The notes below the pieces were generated by a model. That model saw only the letters and a program-made list of their open reading frames with translations. It was not told where the DNA came from and made no database searches. From Neodiprion pinetum (taxonomy: Eukaryota; Arthropoda; Insecta; Hymenoptera; Diprionidae): 64,000 nt of DNA. Below are positions 39,825 to 51,450 of the stretch, piece after piece. Each line of letters opens with the position of its first letter. Position 1 is the first letter of the stretch. The position numbers and the translations under genes are program-made. The stretch covers positions 3,975,257 to 4,039,256 of the forward strand of contig NC_060232.1 of NCBI RefSeq assembly GCF_021155775.2, written 5' to 3'.

Positions 39825-41002
39825 AGTATAGGATGAAGAGAGCTTTTGAAGAAGGGTGCTGCAAAAGAACATGCCGCACCTTCCTAGAGCTTCTAAGCAT
39901 ATTAAAATTCTTTGGTCCACGTTCCCGCGGCATATAAAACCTTAATGCCGTTAGTAGATAATAAAGATGGCAAAGTGTCTCTCGATTCGCTTCAAGATTT
40001 AATAATGACCGAGTCAGAGTCTTTTCTCCGTTCTTACAGCCTGCTGCTGGATTTTATACGCACGGCACCATAAGGATCGATACCTACATTAATTTAGGAA
40101 GAATTCGCGAGGCACACGTGCGTGGGCATTTTAATTCCCGCGTTTTCAGGACCCCGGAATTCAAATATCCCTTTCTCTTCGGTTTCGAATAGCATTGCTC
40201 CTTTTCTTCGTCGAAATCTCCTAACGAAAAAAAATCCTCATATCGTATGTCCAAAACTAATGAAAGACGAATGTTCAATTCCGCGTATCTTGAGCTCACG
40301 TCTCAAACGCGTTGTGTAATAATCATATTTCTCGACACTGATGCCGTAGCGACTAATTAGCGGTTTTCAAATATTCCCTCCGTTACGTAACGGCTACGAT
40401 GGAACCTCATTTTATATGTACATTTCATCGGGAAATCCGAGGAGAATTATTAACTCTAAAGCTTCAAAAGCGTTTGGAAATCCAGTCTTACCGTTTCTGT
40501 TTTTCGAAAATCATTATAACCGACGGCGTAATTATCTCGACGGTTATTATCGCCGAGGGTAAGAAGTCCCGGATGCTGCACAGCTGCAGAGGTTCAAATT
40601 AATAGTAAGCTCGTCGCAAGGGACGGAGTATTGTGGCGTTTCTTTTATATCCGTGACCCCGTTGCCTCCTTATATTCGTTATATTCGCGAGTCAAGAGAT
40701 GAGACCCGCGGTCGATGCTAAAAGGCGAGAATCGCGCAGTCGATATTATATTAAATAATAATTAGCCCAATTTTCATCGTCAAAGAAACGAGATTTTTCA
40801 CTTTTTAATTATTTCTAAATCCAACCTTCGCGTTCAGAATATACTTCAACTTTTTATCAGCAGTGAAATCAGCCCCTAATTACGTTTATCTTGAGCTCCG
40901 ATTTTCGCACCCCTTTTCATCCCCAATTGCAAAGGTTTACAAAATTGGAGAAATCTTTTACTCGCTTCCACCTGAGAATAAGAATTGAACAATTCAACTC
41001 AC
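39825..41002 (-). other. Start of the presumed first intron of the receptor gene
   Basis: It begins at the donor GTGAGT on the minus strand (41002-40997). No second exon with the expected receptor motifs was found here. Confidence 0.4.
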
Positions 41003-41075
41003 CGATTCTTATGACTGGAGGAAGCGACACGGCAGTTGTCACCAGAATAACGATGATGACGTACTGCAACGCCAT
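41003..41075 (-). CDS. First coding exon of a probable kainate-type ionotropic glutamate receptor (partial gene)
   Basis: The minus strand carries ATG in the context ACAAAATGG, a strong insect start context, followed by 24 codons and one extra base before the splice donor GTGAGT at 41002-40997. The peptide starts MALQY, has a hydrophobic core at residues 5-16 (YVIIVILVTTAV) and then SLPPVIRI, with a split Gly codon. This reads as a signal peptide followed by the first strand of a ligand-binding amino-terminal domain. In kainate-type receptors of insects, a PPVIRIG-like segment directly follows the signal peptide and leads into the first beta strand of the extracellular domain. Such receptors are glutamate-gated cation channels at synapses. 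Only this exon is seen; the remaining exons would lie at lower coordinates and none could be identified. The start and donor are seen in the sequence. The family call is an inference from a short motif, and another secreted or membrane protein remains possible. Confidence 0.58.
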
Positions 41076-41500
41076 TTTGTCCACTTGGTAGAATATCACA
41101 GAATTCGCGCACCGTCACTCGCGCCACCACTTAAGCTGCATTTTAAACCCCAGCCTCGGTTATTCCCGGTCGAAATAAAGGAACCGATAAAATTAAACCA
41201 CGAAAGGAAACTGCGCACAAAACGTGAGAAAATTAAGAAACTCGGGAAGAATTTTTTTTTCTCGATAAAACCCGACAATTCGCATCACCAACACTTGAAC
41301 TTCGAATGGCACATGCTTAAACCGTCGACTTTATTCCGTTGAAAACTAGACAACCGCACACACCGAGCATTGTTCCTTCTTTGGTGAAAAAGAACTTGGC
41401 ATGCACCCTCGAAGACATTCACCCCGATTCCCGACGTCCGTCGCACCTGAAACAGGGTATAATTCATTTGAAAAAGAGCGAACAAAGTGAATGAGAAATA
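41076..41500 (-). promoter_or_regulatory. Presumed 5' UTR and promoter of the receptor gene
   Basis: This lies directly upstream of the receptor start codon on the minus strand. It contains a nine-codon upstream open frame (ATG at 41141-41139, stop at 41117-41115) that would sit in the leader. Near 41450-41465 the minus strand reads CCTGTTTCAG followed by GTGCGA, which could be a 3' or a 5' splice site of a leader intron. No convincing TATA box was seen, so the transcription start is not fixed. Confidence 0.35.
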
Positions 41501-42054
41501 ATGGGAGGAAGAAGCTGGGAAAAATAAAGGTATGGAAATGTATTAGCGAGTTGAATTAAAACAGCTGGCGAGGGGATCTTAAGGCCATTAGAGGAGCATA
41601 TCCGCGTCTCGGAATTTCCATCGTTCCCGACTGATCTTCTATTTCAAACTTTCAAACAATGCGCCCTCCCCCCTCTTACTATTTCCGATCATAGTGCATA
41701 CCTCGTAAGATACAGATTTGCATACACGCAATTACGATTAGATTGGTAGAACAATTACCGCGTAAAGAATTTTATATCGAAATACACAAAGCAGTGCATA
41801 ATGCAAACCCACCGAAGCTGATAATATAAACCGTGGGTTTTGCTGCACTCTTGTATAATTTACATGCGAAACGTGGACACAGAGTTGGGAAAAACCCCCT
41901 CCAGGGAAAAATGAATACAGTCGGACGGTGGGTATGAAAAACAAGTTAACAAAAAAATGCAAAAATCGTGTACGTCGCACGTGTGAATATAATTATTCAG
42001 CCCGTATGCAGGTATTCCGTAACAACAGTAACAAAAGCAAAAACAACGCGGCAT

Positions 42055-42077
42055 CAACAACAACAACAACAACAACG
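42055..42077. repeat. (CAA)n microsatellite
   Basis: About seven tandem CAA units. Confidence 0.92.
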
Positions 42078-42192
42078 ACAGGGTGGCGTGCAATGAATAA
42101 AATATTTCCGGTTTGGGACCGGTTGAATTTACACGACGAGCGGAGAAGTGCGGCCGGAAATTCTCTACTCGATCATTATTTTTTTCTTCGCG

Positions 42193-42199
42193 TATAAAA
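42193..42199 (+). promoter_or_regulatory. TATA-box-like sequence (TATAAAA)
   Basis: It lies 34-40 bp upstream of the ATG at 42233 and about 1.1 kb from the receptor start codon on the opposite strand, so it would be a divergent promoter if real. Confidence 0.2.
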
Positions 42200-42232
42200 T
42201 AGGGGCGAAAAGCGGGGAACTTCGCTCACCGC

Positions 42233-42418
42233 ATGCTGAGGGAGTCGCTGACTATCGCAGTGGGCGTATTTAACAACCCCCTCGGGGGTGGTTCAAGTCG
42301 GAAAATGTATCCACGGGCCGAAAATACACGTGTATTTAATTACGATGACCAGGAACGAGACGACGCCTATTCTTTCAACCCTCTCTTTGTCTTTTTCATC
42401 CAAATATCGCTCCATTAA
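42233..42418 (+). CDS. Small ORF, 61 codons, hypothetical
   Basis: It begins at a true ATG and reads MLRESLTIAVGVFNNPLGG, then a hydrophilic segment rich in Arg, Asp and Asn, and ends in a hydrophobic stretch (FNPLFVFFIQISLH). A TATA sequence sits just upstream, which leaves almost no leader. No domain or homolog is recognised. The hydrophobic tail could be a membrane anchor, but a chance frame is more likely. Confidence 0.13.
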   Translation: MLRESLTIAVGVFNNPLGGGSSRKMYPRAENTRVFNYDDQERDDAYSFNPLFVFFIQISLH

Positions 42419-45360
42419 TCACATTTTGGTGTTGCATTATAATCCGCTCCGTATTATTATCATCTCGACCACAGCTGCGTAACTGTTGAGCTTTCATCCG
42501 CCATCGCTGATAATGAGCCTTTGTCCGCCAAACCCCGACTCCCTCTGTTTATGCGTTTCAGTTTTCATCCCAACACCGCTGCTGGATCAGAATTTTATAA
42601 ACGAAAAATATCATCGTTTCCGTAATTTATTCGCAGCGTCAGATATTTTCTTTAGATTATTTTTCAAATTTCAGATCGAAAGTGAGAATGTTTCGGAAAA
42701 TTTATGCCGGGTTTAAAAATGAATCGAATCATCAGTTACGTGCAATTTTTCGCATCAGAAACGGGAATTGTCACGTGGCGTACGGGATTCGCGTAGCGGT
42801 TTACATTTCATTACGTCATACGAGTTCTGAGCAAACATGTGTTGTTTATTCGTTCACAACCGAACGCGTTCTATGCCATTCGATACATATATTTGCGATA
42901 TGACAACAGAACGAAATCTGCGTAGAAAATATATCCCGCATCCGCATATGCTTCTCCAATTGACGAATAAAACGTAAGTCTAACAAACGTGTCTAATCGT
43001 AAGTTTTTTCAGGCGTATAAAAATTTCGCAGATCGTCAATCTTTCCCCGATTAGCGAAGATTTTATCGGACCGTTCGATTTCCCGTTTCCACTATTCTCC
43101 TCATTCATCGGAGTCCGAAGAGTACCTTTGAGCGAGGTTCGCCAGGTCCGAATACTTAATCCCTGAGGATTTTCCGTTCGCGAATCGCGAAGAGATCGCG
43201 AATTGCACGGCAGGTACTTTTACAGTGAAACTTTTCACCCGGCTTGTTAACAGTCGAATACGTGTGCCGAAGCGGCTCAAGTTCAAAGTTCCCTGGCAAA
43301 ATAGGTATGCCAACATAAAACGGCGGGAAACGGCGAACTGATATGTAAGGTACGTAATCAAACGGCACGCTTGAAGCATCTCGGCGAACGGGGGAAACAA
43401 ACAACGAATGCGAGTTCGCGAGGGACGAGCAGGGGGCGAAGTTACCCCGTTCCTAAATTGGGTTAGTTGAAATCCCTTTACGGCAACTCTAATAGCGGGG
43501 GCGTGAGTGGCATGTAACTTGCCCTCAAGACCAGCCACCATCGGCCTTACGTACCGTCAGGGCACCCGACTCCCAACCAACCCCTTTGCCACTGGCCACT
43601 CGAACTTCTCTCGGCAGCAGCAGCACGCCGGAATCGAAAACCAGGCGTGGCGAAGAAATTGTCCAATTTTTTTGCTATCCAAATCACCTATTTTGCGCCC
43701 TATTTGTTCGAGAAATTAATTCCAAGTTCATCCCTTATTGAATATCTCGAATTTTTAGAAAACATTGTTAGAAAACTGCCCCCAAACGATTTCGACGAGG
43801 GTATAAAAATTTTCTGAACTTTTTTCTCTTTCTAGTCGGTTGGATGTACTTTTTCTTTGCTTTCTCACGCCTCAGCTTTCCGGCGGCTTGACGCTTGAGG
43901 GAAGGCTTAGAGATAGAGAGGGTGAAAAAAGGAGAGGCCGAAGGTGTTCAAACCCTCGTAGAGAATTATGCAGCGTAAACACAAGGGAGTCGGTGCGTCT
44001 CGCACGGATAGACGCACACCAAGGCCCCCTAATTTTTGATATTAGGGGCATATTCAGGCGGCGCAACCGAAACAGCCTCTCCTTCGATATTGAATTTATG
44101 TTAGGCCAGCCTCGGGGCGGAAAAAATGCGCTCCCGAACCGAGAGGGTGGAGAGATTGACGGATTCTTCGAGACGTAACACTGGATTCTCCTTTTCTTAT
44201 GGCTCCGATCGACGCGGCTTTCGGACCCAGAAGTCCTATTTTCACGGATGAAAAACTCGCGATTTTCAAAACACGGAACAAGGATCAGGGGCTGTTTTTT
44301 CGAGGTTCGCAATAACGCGAGAGTCAACGATTGATCCCCTCCCCTCTCATTCGAACTTCGTATACCCGTTTCTATTTCTCCCCCCTTCCTGCCGCCCCTG
44401 TTCTTATTTTCTCTCGGAATTAGACCGGGTCGAGAAAAGCTTGACGGGGTTGTCGCTGGCCTTTGGGAAACTGGGGGAAATCTAATCTGGACCTCGTGTT
44501 GGGAAAAACTGCCGCCGCGTGCGCGTTCCCCAACCTCGCACGTACCAACACAAACTCAAAACGACACTTTCGAATCTTTTTTGGGCCAGTTTTTCGAGCC
44601 TTCGGAATCCACGCGTGTCCGCACGATTCATCCCTCCGGGATCGGACGAAACGCGCGTCTTCCGCGCCCCGGAACTCCGTTTTTATTTTTTTTTAATATC
44701 GTACCCGCTGCTGTTTTTTTCAACGTCTGCATCGGGGGAGAGAATTCGACGCGGGACTTCCTCCGGAGAGAAAAACACCGTCCCTGGGATGCACGTCATC
44801 CGAACAATGGACGGGAAAGTTGAAAGTTTCGAACGACTTTTTCAATCAGGGTATTATATGTATGTATAGTTCCTACAGAGTATCTCGTGTCTTACTCTCA
44901 GGCTCCTAGACCGCAGGTTTGTTGCTCGTCGAAACTTTTTTTTTTTGTCCCCAATGCATCCGCCGGATCTAAGCAGTTGGTTACATCGGCGGGGTTGTAT
45001 AATTGCATAATTTCGTTCAGGCAATTGAAACGAGGGAGAAAAAAATAGATAAAAAATAAATTTACCCTTTTACGTACTTATTTTCACACATATCCTCGTA
45101 TCCTTGACACTGTAACGGCTGCACGCAGCCCTCCGTCTCGGTGGTTTTAAAAGTTTTAAAAACCGACAATCATTATATCCTCTCCCTCGAAACAAGATTT
45201 AGTAACAATTACGTAAGAATATTATCGAACATTACTGATTCAATTAGTCGCATAAAACGCGCGCTTGTGTTGCAATTTCCACATACTTGAAATCAACCAA
45301 CTTCCAAGCATCAATCCGTACGAATTCCGAAAAATCTAAAAAGGTGTAACTTTCCCCCCT

Positions 45361-45390
45361 TTATATTTATTTATTTATTTATTTATTTTT
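45361..45390. repeat. (TTTA)n microsatellite
   Basis: About six tandem TTTA units, followed by a CTT-rich pyrimidine tract. Confidence 0.9.
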
Positions 45391-45469
45391 TCTTCTTCTC
45401 TTCCCTCACCTCACTTCCGGTTCCTCGGCTCTCCCGATAACTGGGGGTGGCGAATACGCACCCTTGTCC

Positions 45470-45720
45470 CCCTTTTTAAACACGCGTACCGTCGTTCGCG
45501 GGCGACGCGCGGTCACTGCTGCCTTCCCTCACCAACACGCGTTCACACCGACGCCCGGCGTCGGGACGCCTACCCCGCCTGCGCACCCCGACCGAGACTC
45601 GTTTCTGACTGCGTTTCGGCCTCGGGGGTGCGAGACGCTCCGCCTCTGGGTTAGTGGGCATCCGCGACCGCTGGACGCCAATATCCTGCGAGCAGAGAGA
45701 TCCTTCGGTCTTTCCATTGC
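45470..45720. other. CpG-rich patch, function unknown
   Basis: GC-rich, with many CG steps and few homopolymers, and open on both strands in several frames because stop codons are rare at this composition. No protein was recognised. Confidence 0.4.
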
Positions 45721-46991
45721 CGTTCGAACATTCTTATCTCTATTTTTTTCGAACCGTTTTTGCTACGGGAGAGTCCGGAGTTTGGATATTCTTCTTCGGG
45801 ACGGTCGGGCCAAGGTTACGGAATTTGATTCCAACCAAACTTTGGTCGACTCGTGAACTTAAAAATCTGCCAGTATTTGGATATGATTGAAAATGTTTTT
45901 TGCAACATCTGTAGCACAATTTTCAGCTCTACGACAACTTGTTAATTTGCTCTTTCGGTTCGATGATGATAAAGCAGAAATCGTTGAATTCGATTTTTTG
46001 AACAAAGAAATTTTTGAACAGCTAAATATAAATACTAGAGAATTCAGCGATTCGTAGTTTTATTTATTTATTTTTGTTTACTTTTTCTTCTTCTTACCTC
46101 TTCAGCTCTGCAAAAATTTGCAAATTTAATTCTCGATTTTTATCGTCAGGCCGAAGTCCCTGAATTTTATTTTCACCCGCTCTGCTCCTTTCCTGATCTT
46201 AGGAATTCGGAGACCTCGATATGTATAATAAGTGCAGAATTTTCTTCAGCAAAATCTCATAAAAAAATGTATTGCTTTTTAGCTTTATGCAATTTTCAAG
46301 TGACGAAGAACCGTCCTACAACCGAAGTAAAGAACTCGAAGACGAAACCCGACGACCCGGCGACGCTGAAACGTCGTTGTCATTCCTTTATACCTACTCC
46401 CGCAGTTATTCTCGTTCTAGCACTTGATGAAAATGCTGCAACTAGACAGTAAACTTCCCCGCCACTGTGTATTTGCCCCATCAATTTTTACCCCTCTTTA
46501 TATTACTCTTCTTCCGTTTCCTCAATTCCATCCCAGGTCTAGGGTATAAAACGACGGCGAGTCGATTTGCCACTCGGTAAATTTTTGCTAAATAATACGA
46601 TAACTTGCGTAATAAAAATCCGAGCGACATTGATTTCCCTCTAATTGGTCCTTCACTGTTGAAAGTTTGATTAATTCAGCCTCGAATTCCGTACACAAAA
46701 CTGAAAAAAAAAATTTTCAAAAACTTCGCGAAACTTCGTTTCATCGAAATCTACGCTGGTCCAAATCTCCGGCGATACTTTATCGGATAAAATCTAGCAT
46801 CGATGGATCCGGGCGAGGATTAAGCGATCAAGAATATATCTCGGATTCGCCGAGAACGGCGCGCGAATCATCTCTGAACGTGAAAATCCCCGACCCGGAT
46901 GCTCTCTTTGTGGGCGATCAAGTAAGCATTGAACGCACCGACGAGTCGTCGCGATTTAGCGGCCCGAAAGTAATTCCGTCTCTGTCTCTCT

Positions 46992-47009
46992 CCCCCCCCC
47001 CCCCCCCCC
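46992..47009. repeat. Poly-C run of 18
   Basis: A pure C homopolymer after a short CT repeat. Confidence 0.95.
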
Positions 47010-50000
47010 TCAGCAGCATCCGCTCTCTGGAAATAATCAACGGGAATTAAACGGTGATTATTTATCCATTTGTCTATGCATTCGTTATTTCGCTCGAAAT
47101 AATTCCGCGTTTCGCTTGCGCACCGGGTCAATTAACACGGTTGCGGTCTGCGTGACCCGAGTACAGTTTCTGTTGAAGGAGGAAGTCGAACCCTCCCGGC
47201 TATCCGGGGGGAAGCCGAAACAAAGTTCCGCCTTCGGAGCTTCGCGGCTTCCCAACTTCAGCCCGCAAATTAAGGTTGTGTTAATTTTGGTTGGAACGGC
47301 GACAAAGCGACTGATAAAAACTCGAAATTAACAATAATTAAGACTCTCGCTATATCTCTCTTTCGCCGGCTCCGCGCTGCGTTTAATCGGGCTAATTTCC
47401 CGCGGCGGCAACTCGCCCGATGCATCTTTCTCATCTCGGCGTAACGCCTCGAGAAACATCTCGCGAATCTCAAATTATGCCCGAGAAAAAAAATAATCCA
47501 GAATCTACTTACCCGCGGATGAAATTTCGCTCCGCCTTTTAGCGACGTTGTAAGTGGAAAGTCAGGAGAATTGAAAAAAAAAGAACAGTTTAAACAATCA
47601 CCGTTAATATTATTTTCGTTTTCGATCTTAATTTTGCTATAAGAATATCAGAATCGGATGAAAACACCAGCGTTTCGTGACACAGGTTTTTTTTGTTTAC
47701 TGTTTTTTATAGATTTTTAATCGCTGAACAGGAAGAAATACTAAAAAGAAATTCATCACGCCAGGTTTTCTCTTGAACTCGTGTTTGTAGTTTCATTTAG
47801 AGTGTAATAAAAATCTTTTGCAAAATTGATTTCTCACTTTCATTTAATATGTATTAGAGTGCGACTCGAGAATGAATACAAAGAGAATATAAGCCGGATG
47901 GAGGGAAAACAAGGGATGGAGATTCAGGAAAACAAGCGTCTTCGGAGAAGTATCAAAGAGAAGAAGAAACGGTTTCACAGGAAAAAAGAATGAACATGCA
48001 ACGTTAAGTGCATTTCACTAAGAAATTGTTTGTTTAATTTTATAAAAAATATTGTTCAGTTCATCGTAATAAAATGGTGTTTTTTTCATTATTGTTATGC
48101 TGTTTTTATGCAAACACCTTGTATTTTGCAATAATACCGTACGTAACGGAGGGAATTGGAAGTCATTTTTGGTTTCAGCACACTCGAAAACACAATATTT
48201 ACCAAAAGCATCCCACGCAGCGGAAATAAAATATTTTTTTGCCGCCCCGCATAATTTCTAACTTTCCGTTTACGAAACCTTTCCTCAAATCGTTGCTACC
48301 TCAACCCTCCATAATTGTACGAATTTCTCTAAATTCATTTCTATCCACAGTAGATTCATCCGATTTCACCATCATTGGCACACAGTAATGTGGCTGTAAA
48401 TTTTTCCACGCTTCTTCGCTTTTCCCAACTTCCGCCTCGTCCTTAATCTCGAGGTATATTCCTTATTACATCCACTACAAAGCCTACTCGGCCTTTGTTC
48501 GGGTGGCGGAGGGGCAGGGCCGAGTATCGATTCCTCGACCGGTGGAATCGTGCCAAATAGTTTTGCAGGGTAGGGATTTTTCGCGTTCGAGCGGCAAGTG
48601 TCATCCTTGACATAATATCTCGGCGCGGAGTATAAGCCGTCTGGTCTACGATTTTTTCAGCCTATTTCTATCTTCCTTTTTTTACCTTCTTTTATTCCTT
48701 ATTGCCTACTTCCCCTGGTCACGTGTACACGATAATACTTTCGGCGTAATAATTTATCCCCGAAAAACTAAGGGTTGTTCCGGCCGTCCAATTTTCGCAG
48801 TGGTTCTACATGTTCGCAACCGTGCAAGAAAAAAAAAAAAATCCTAGTCGATCGAACAGAATTAACGAATGAGAAAAGAAAAAAAGCTCAGTTTTTCAAG
48901 TATCACAACGGACGAGCTACAAAACGGATGAGATCCAGAGACAACGTAAAAATACATTCAGCCAGAATTGTTCACTTTGCAAAGCTGGTCTCGAGAAACC
49001 GAATTTTCACAATCAAGTTTAGAATTACAGAAATCTTATAAAAAAAAAATACTCATCGCGGTTTTTCATTCGAGTTTTGCACGTTAATTAATACCCAGAT
49101 ATCACGCGGTGGGCAGTGTCATTAATCTCGAGGGTACTAATTAAGTAAGCGCAAAAACGGATCGGAAAACATAAGGGAGGCGTGTCGCATTTCCGCATGC
49201 TGAAGGCACTCGACTTCCGGTGTCTGGTGGCAGCGCTCGCTGTCTGCTGCATAAATGTGTTTGAGAGAGACGGACACACGTTACGAGGGATTCAAAATGG
49301 TCGCCGAGATGAATATCGCTGATGCATCGACGCGACGTTTCTAACGACGTTCATCGGTCACCGGTTTTTTTGTTCAACCGTTCTTTCAAGCCGAAACGCG
49401 ATTAATTCCTCGGCTGATAATTCGAGGGAGAGATTTTACGATAGGTGCAGAAATTTTTTCGTCAAAAGAGGCGAAATCTCGAATAAATTAATCGGCGACA
49501 CTCGGTTTTTTTCGCCGAATCAGGATCCGCGTAAAATTTTCACGCACGCTTAATTCGCTTCCTCCACAATTAGCCGACTAATTTTCGTTTCACTCAAGAG
49601 CTAATCCCTCGGCTGGGTGCGACGAGATATCTCGCGACCTGCTTATACTACTCGCCGGTTCACCGCGCTGATTTTACACCGCAAAATAGCTTCTATTTTG
49701 TGTATTATCTCGGTGCAGGCTTGCAGCGCTAAGCTCTGATGCGCTTGTGCTAACGGGCTGCTTTTTCATCCGCGTCATTTTTCATCCCATGTACGAATTG
49801 CGAATTCACATTCCCCGGTGCATAGCACGAATGAGATCATTTTTTCGGCAGCTTTAAGTTTCCCTCTTGTTCCATAATATTAACAGACCAATGAACTTAA
49901 TTTTCCCTTTTCTCCCACCATGCCTGACGATCTATCGTAACATCGTGCAGTTTCCGGTTGTAATTATACAGTCTTGCCAATTTCTGCAGTCTCGGCGACG

Positions 50001-50389
50001 GATTCCCGGGGTTCGAAACGTCCACTTCAGGATTCGAGGAGTTGACGGATAGTTGAAATCATACGTCATTCGCTTCTCGGTCCGTACACGCGTACCTGGT
50101 AATATATTAATAACCTACGGCTTCTTGCAGTAGTCCAGAGCATACGGAGCCCCGTAGGCTCGACTTTCATGGATTCACTCTCTCACAGCTTGCTCTGCAA
50201 ACAAGTAATTCGCGTGTTCCCGGCCCTCTCCTAACTTCGTAACTCAAATTTCGCCTGCACGAAGCGTTCTGTTATTTTCGGTCCAGTGATAAACGCACTT
50301 CAACGTACAGGATGTTTGCGATTTCCAGTAATTCAAATTGACGGTACCTAATCTTCGAGATTAAACATCGCAGAAATAAAGGACTGCAA

Positions 50390-50832
50390 AATTCTTATGG
50401 AAATTGTCGAATTGCCTGGAATTTCAGGATTTTATAGTACAGATGCTCCCGATAAAAAGTTCTCATGTACGCAAGCTCCAAAAATCAAAAGTTTCCGAGA
50501 TACAGGCTTGGCAAGGGGATGCATGGATTTTTGATATCTATGGATCACGTGATTTTTACGATGGAATCAGTTGCAGCTTCCTGCCTATCTTTGAGAATCG
50601 ACCGTGCAGTTTTTTGAGTGATTTGTGCGATTTCAAGTCCCGTCGAAGCTTTGTAATTCACGAAAATGAGGAAATCCATAGATATCAATAAATCTCAACA
50701 CCTTTCTTCCGGGTCCTGTATCTCGGAAACTACTGACTTCTGGGACTTTTGTCAATGAAAACTTTTGATCGGGAGGATGTGTACCACAACATACTGAAAA
50801 TCAGCCGATAATTTTTCAGTATTTTCTGGCGG
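50390..50832. repeat. Long imperfect palindrome (foldback or hairpin element), centre near 50610
   Basis: Two perfect blocks anchor it: GTTTCCGAGATACAGG at 50491-50506 with its complement at 50715-50730, and GATATCTATGGA at 50533-50544 with its complement at 50675-50686. The block CTCCCGA at 50446-50452 pairs with TCGGGAG at 50769-50775. All pairs sum to about 101,220, so the two arms of roughly 200 bp align with almost no gaps and with only a short loop. Flanking stretches are also similar to about 50390 and 50830. It carries no convincing protein. A MITE-like foldback element or a source of double-stranded RNA are both possible. Confidence 0.75.
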
Positions 50833-51039
50833 CGAAAAATCGAAAGACCGGATCCGAGTTCCGGCGGGAGTCGATCCAGGATGCGACGAAAATAGGCAGC
50901 GATTTCTAAAAAACAAGAGCCTCGCGTTATCGGTCGCGACTCGGCGATACCGACGCGTTGCACTTTTCCAATCGTGTCACAGATATTTGCGAGGCAGGGG
51001 AATTATAATCCGGTTATAGGCGAGTCGGGGCTGCGTTTC

Positions 51040-51450
51040 AGCCGGGCAGCGAAGCGTGCAGCACGCGTGGTCCACGCCTATAAGGCGTGCGGCGTGCAAG
51101 GTTAGGCGTCCCGACGCAGGATCAGCCCGACGCACACACACGATACGCCAAGCCGAGATTTCCGACTCCGTGTGCACGCTGGGTATCATTAAAGGTACCC
51201 ACACGCGTCGCGAGTCTATCGTAGGTGTGCCGCACACCCTGCGAATACCAGGTGAAAGTGCAGCAACGCCGTAGAGCGTAGAGGACGCGGAGCGTGACGG
51301 TTACAGATACAGTCACGTTACAGACCGAAGCTGCACGCGAAACGGCGAACGAACGCGTTATGCAAAGACGTCGTTGCTCCTTCCTTGCCGAAAAATTCGC
51401 CTGTTACACGTACGGTCCGTGCAGGTGGAAGCCGAGGCTCGTGCCGTTTT
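51040..51450. promoter_or_regulatory. CpG-rich patch with a TATA-like sequence in a small palindrome
   Basis: GC and CpG are clearly higher than in the surroundings. At 51073-51089 the arms CACGCCT and AGGCGTG flank ATA, producing CTATAAGG at the centre. This could be a promoter or CpG-rich regulatory DNA. No convincing downstream coding exon was found. Confidence 0.25.

Larger units (their letters stand above)
42419..50389. other. No gene recognised
   Basis: AT-rich DNA with the CpG-rich patch at 45.5 kb, a TATA-like sequence at 46545-46551 and a poly-C run at 47.0 kb. The ATG at about 49300 has a good context (CAAAATGG) but its frame stops after 15 codons. Confidence 0.45.

Noticed and set aside
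39737..39937. Frame with KRAFEEGCCKRTC, resembling an insulin-like A chain
   Set aside because: The last A-chain Cys is missing, there is no B chain or signal peptide, the frame has no ATG ahead of the motif except a late internal one, and the overlapping frame fits a transposase remnant better.
49825..49850. Twelve bases matching the bantam 5' end (TGAGATCATTTT)
   Set aside because: No hairpin partner nearby and the rest does not match.
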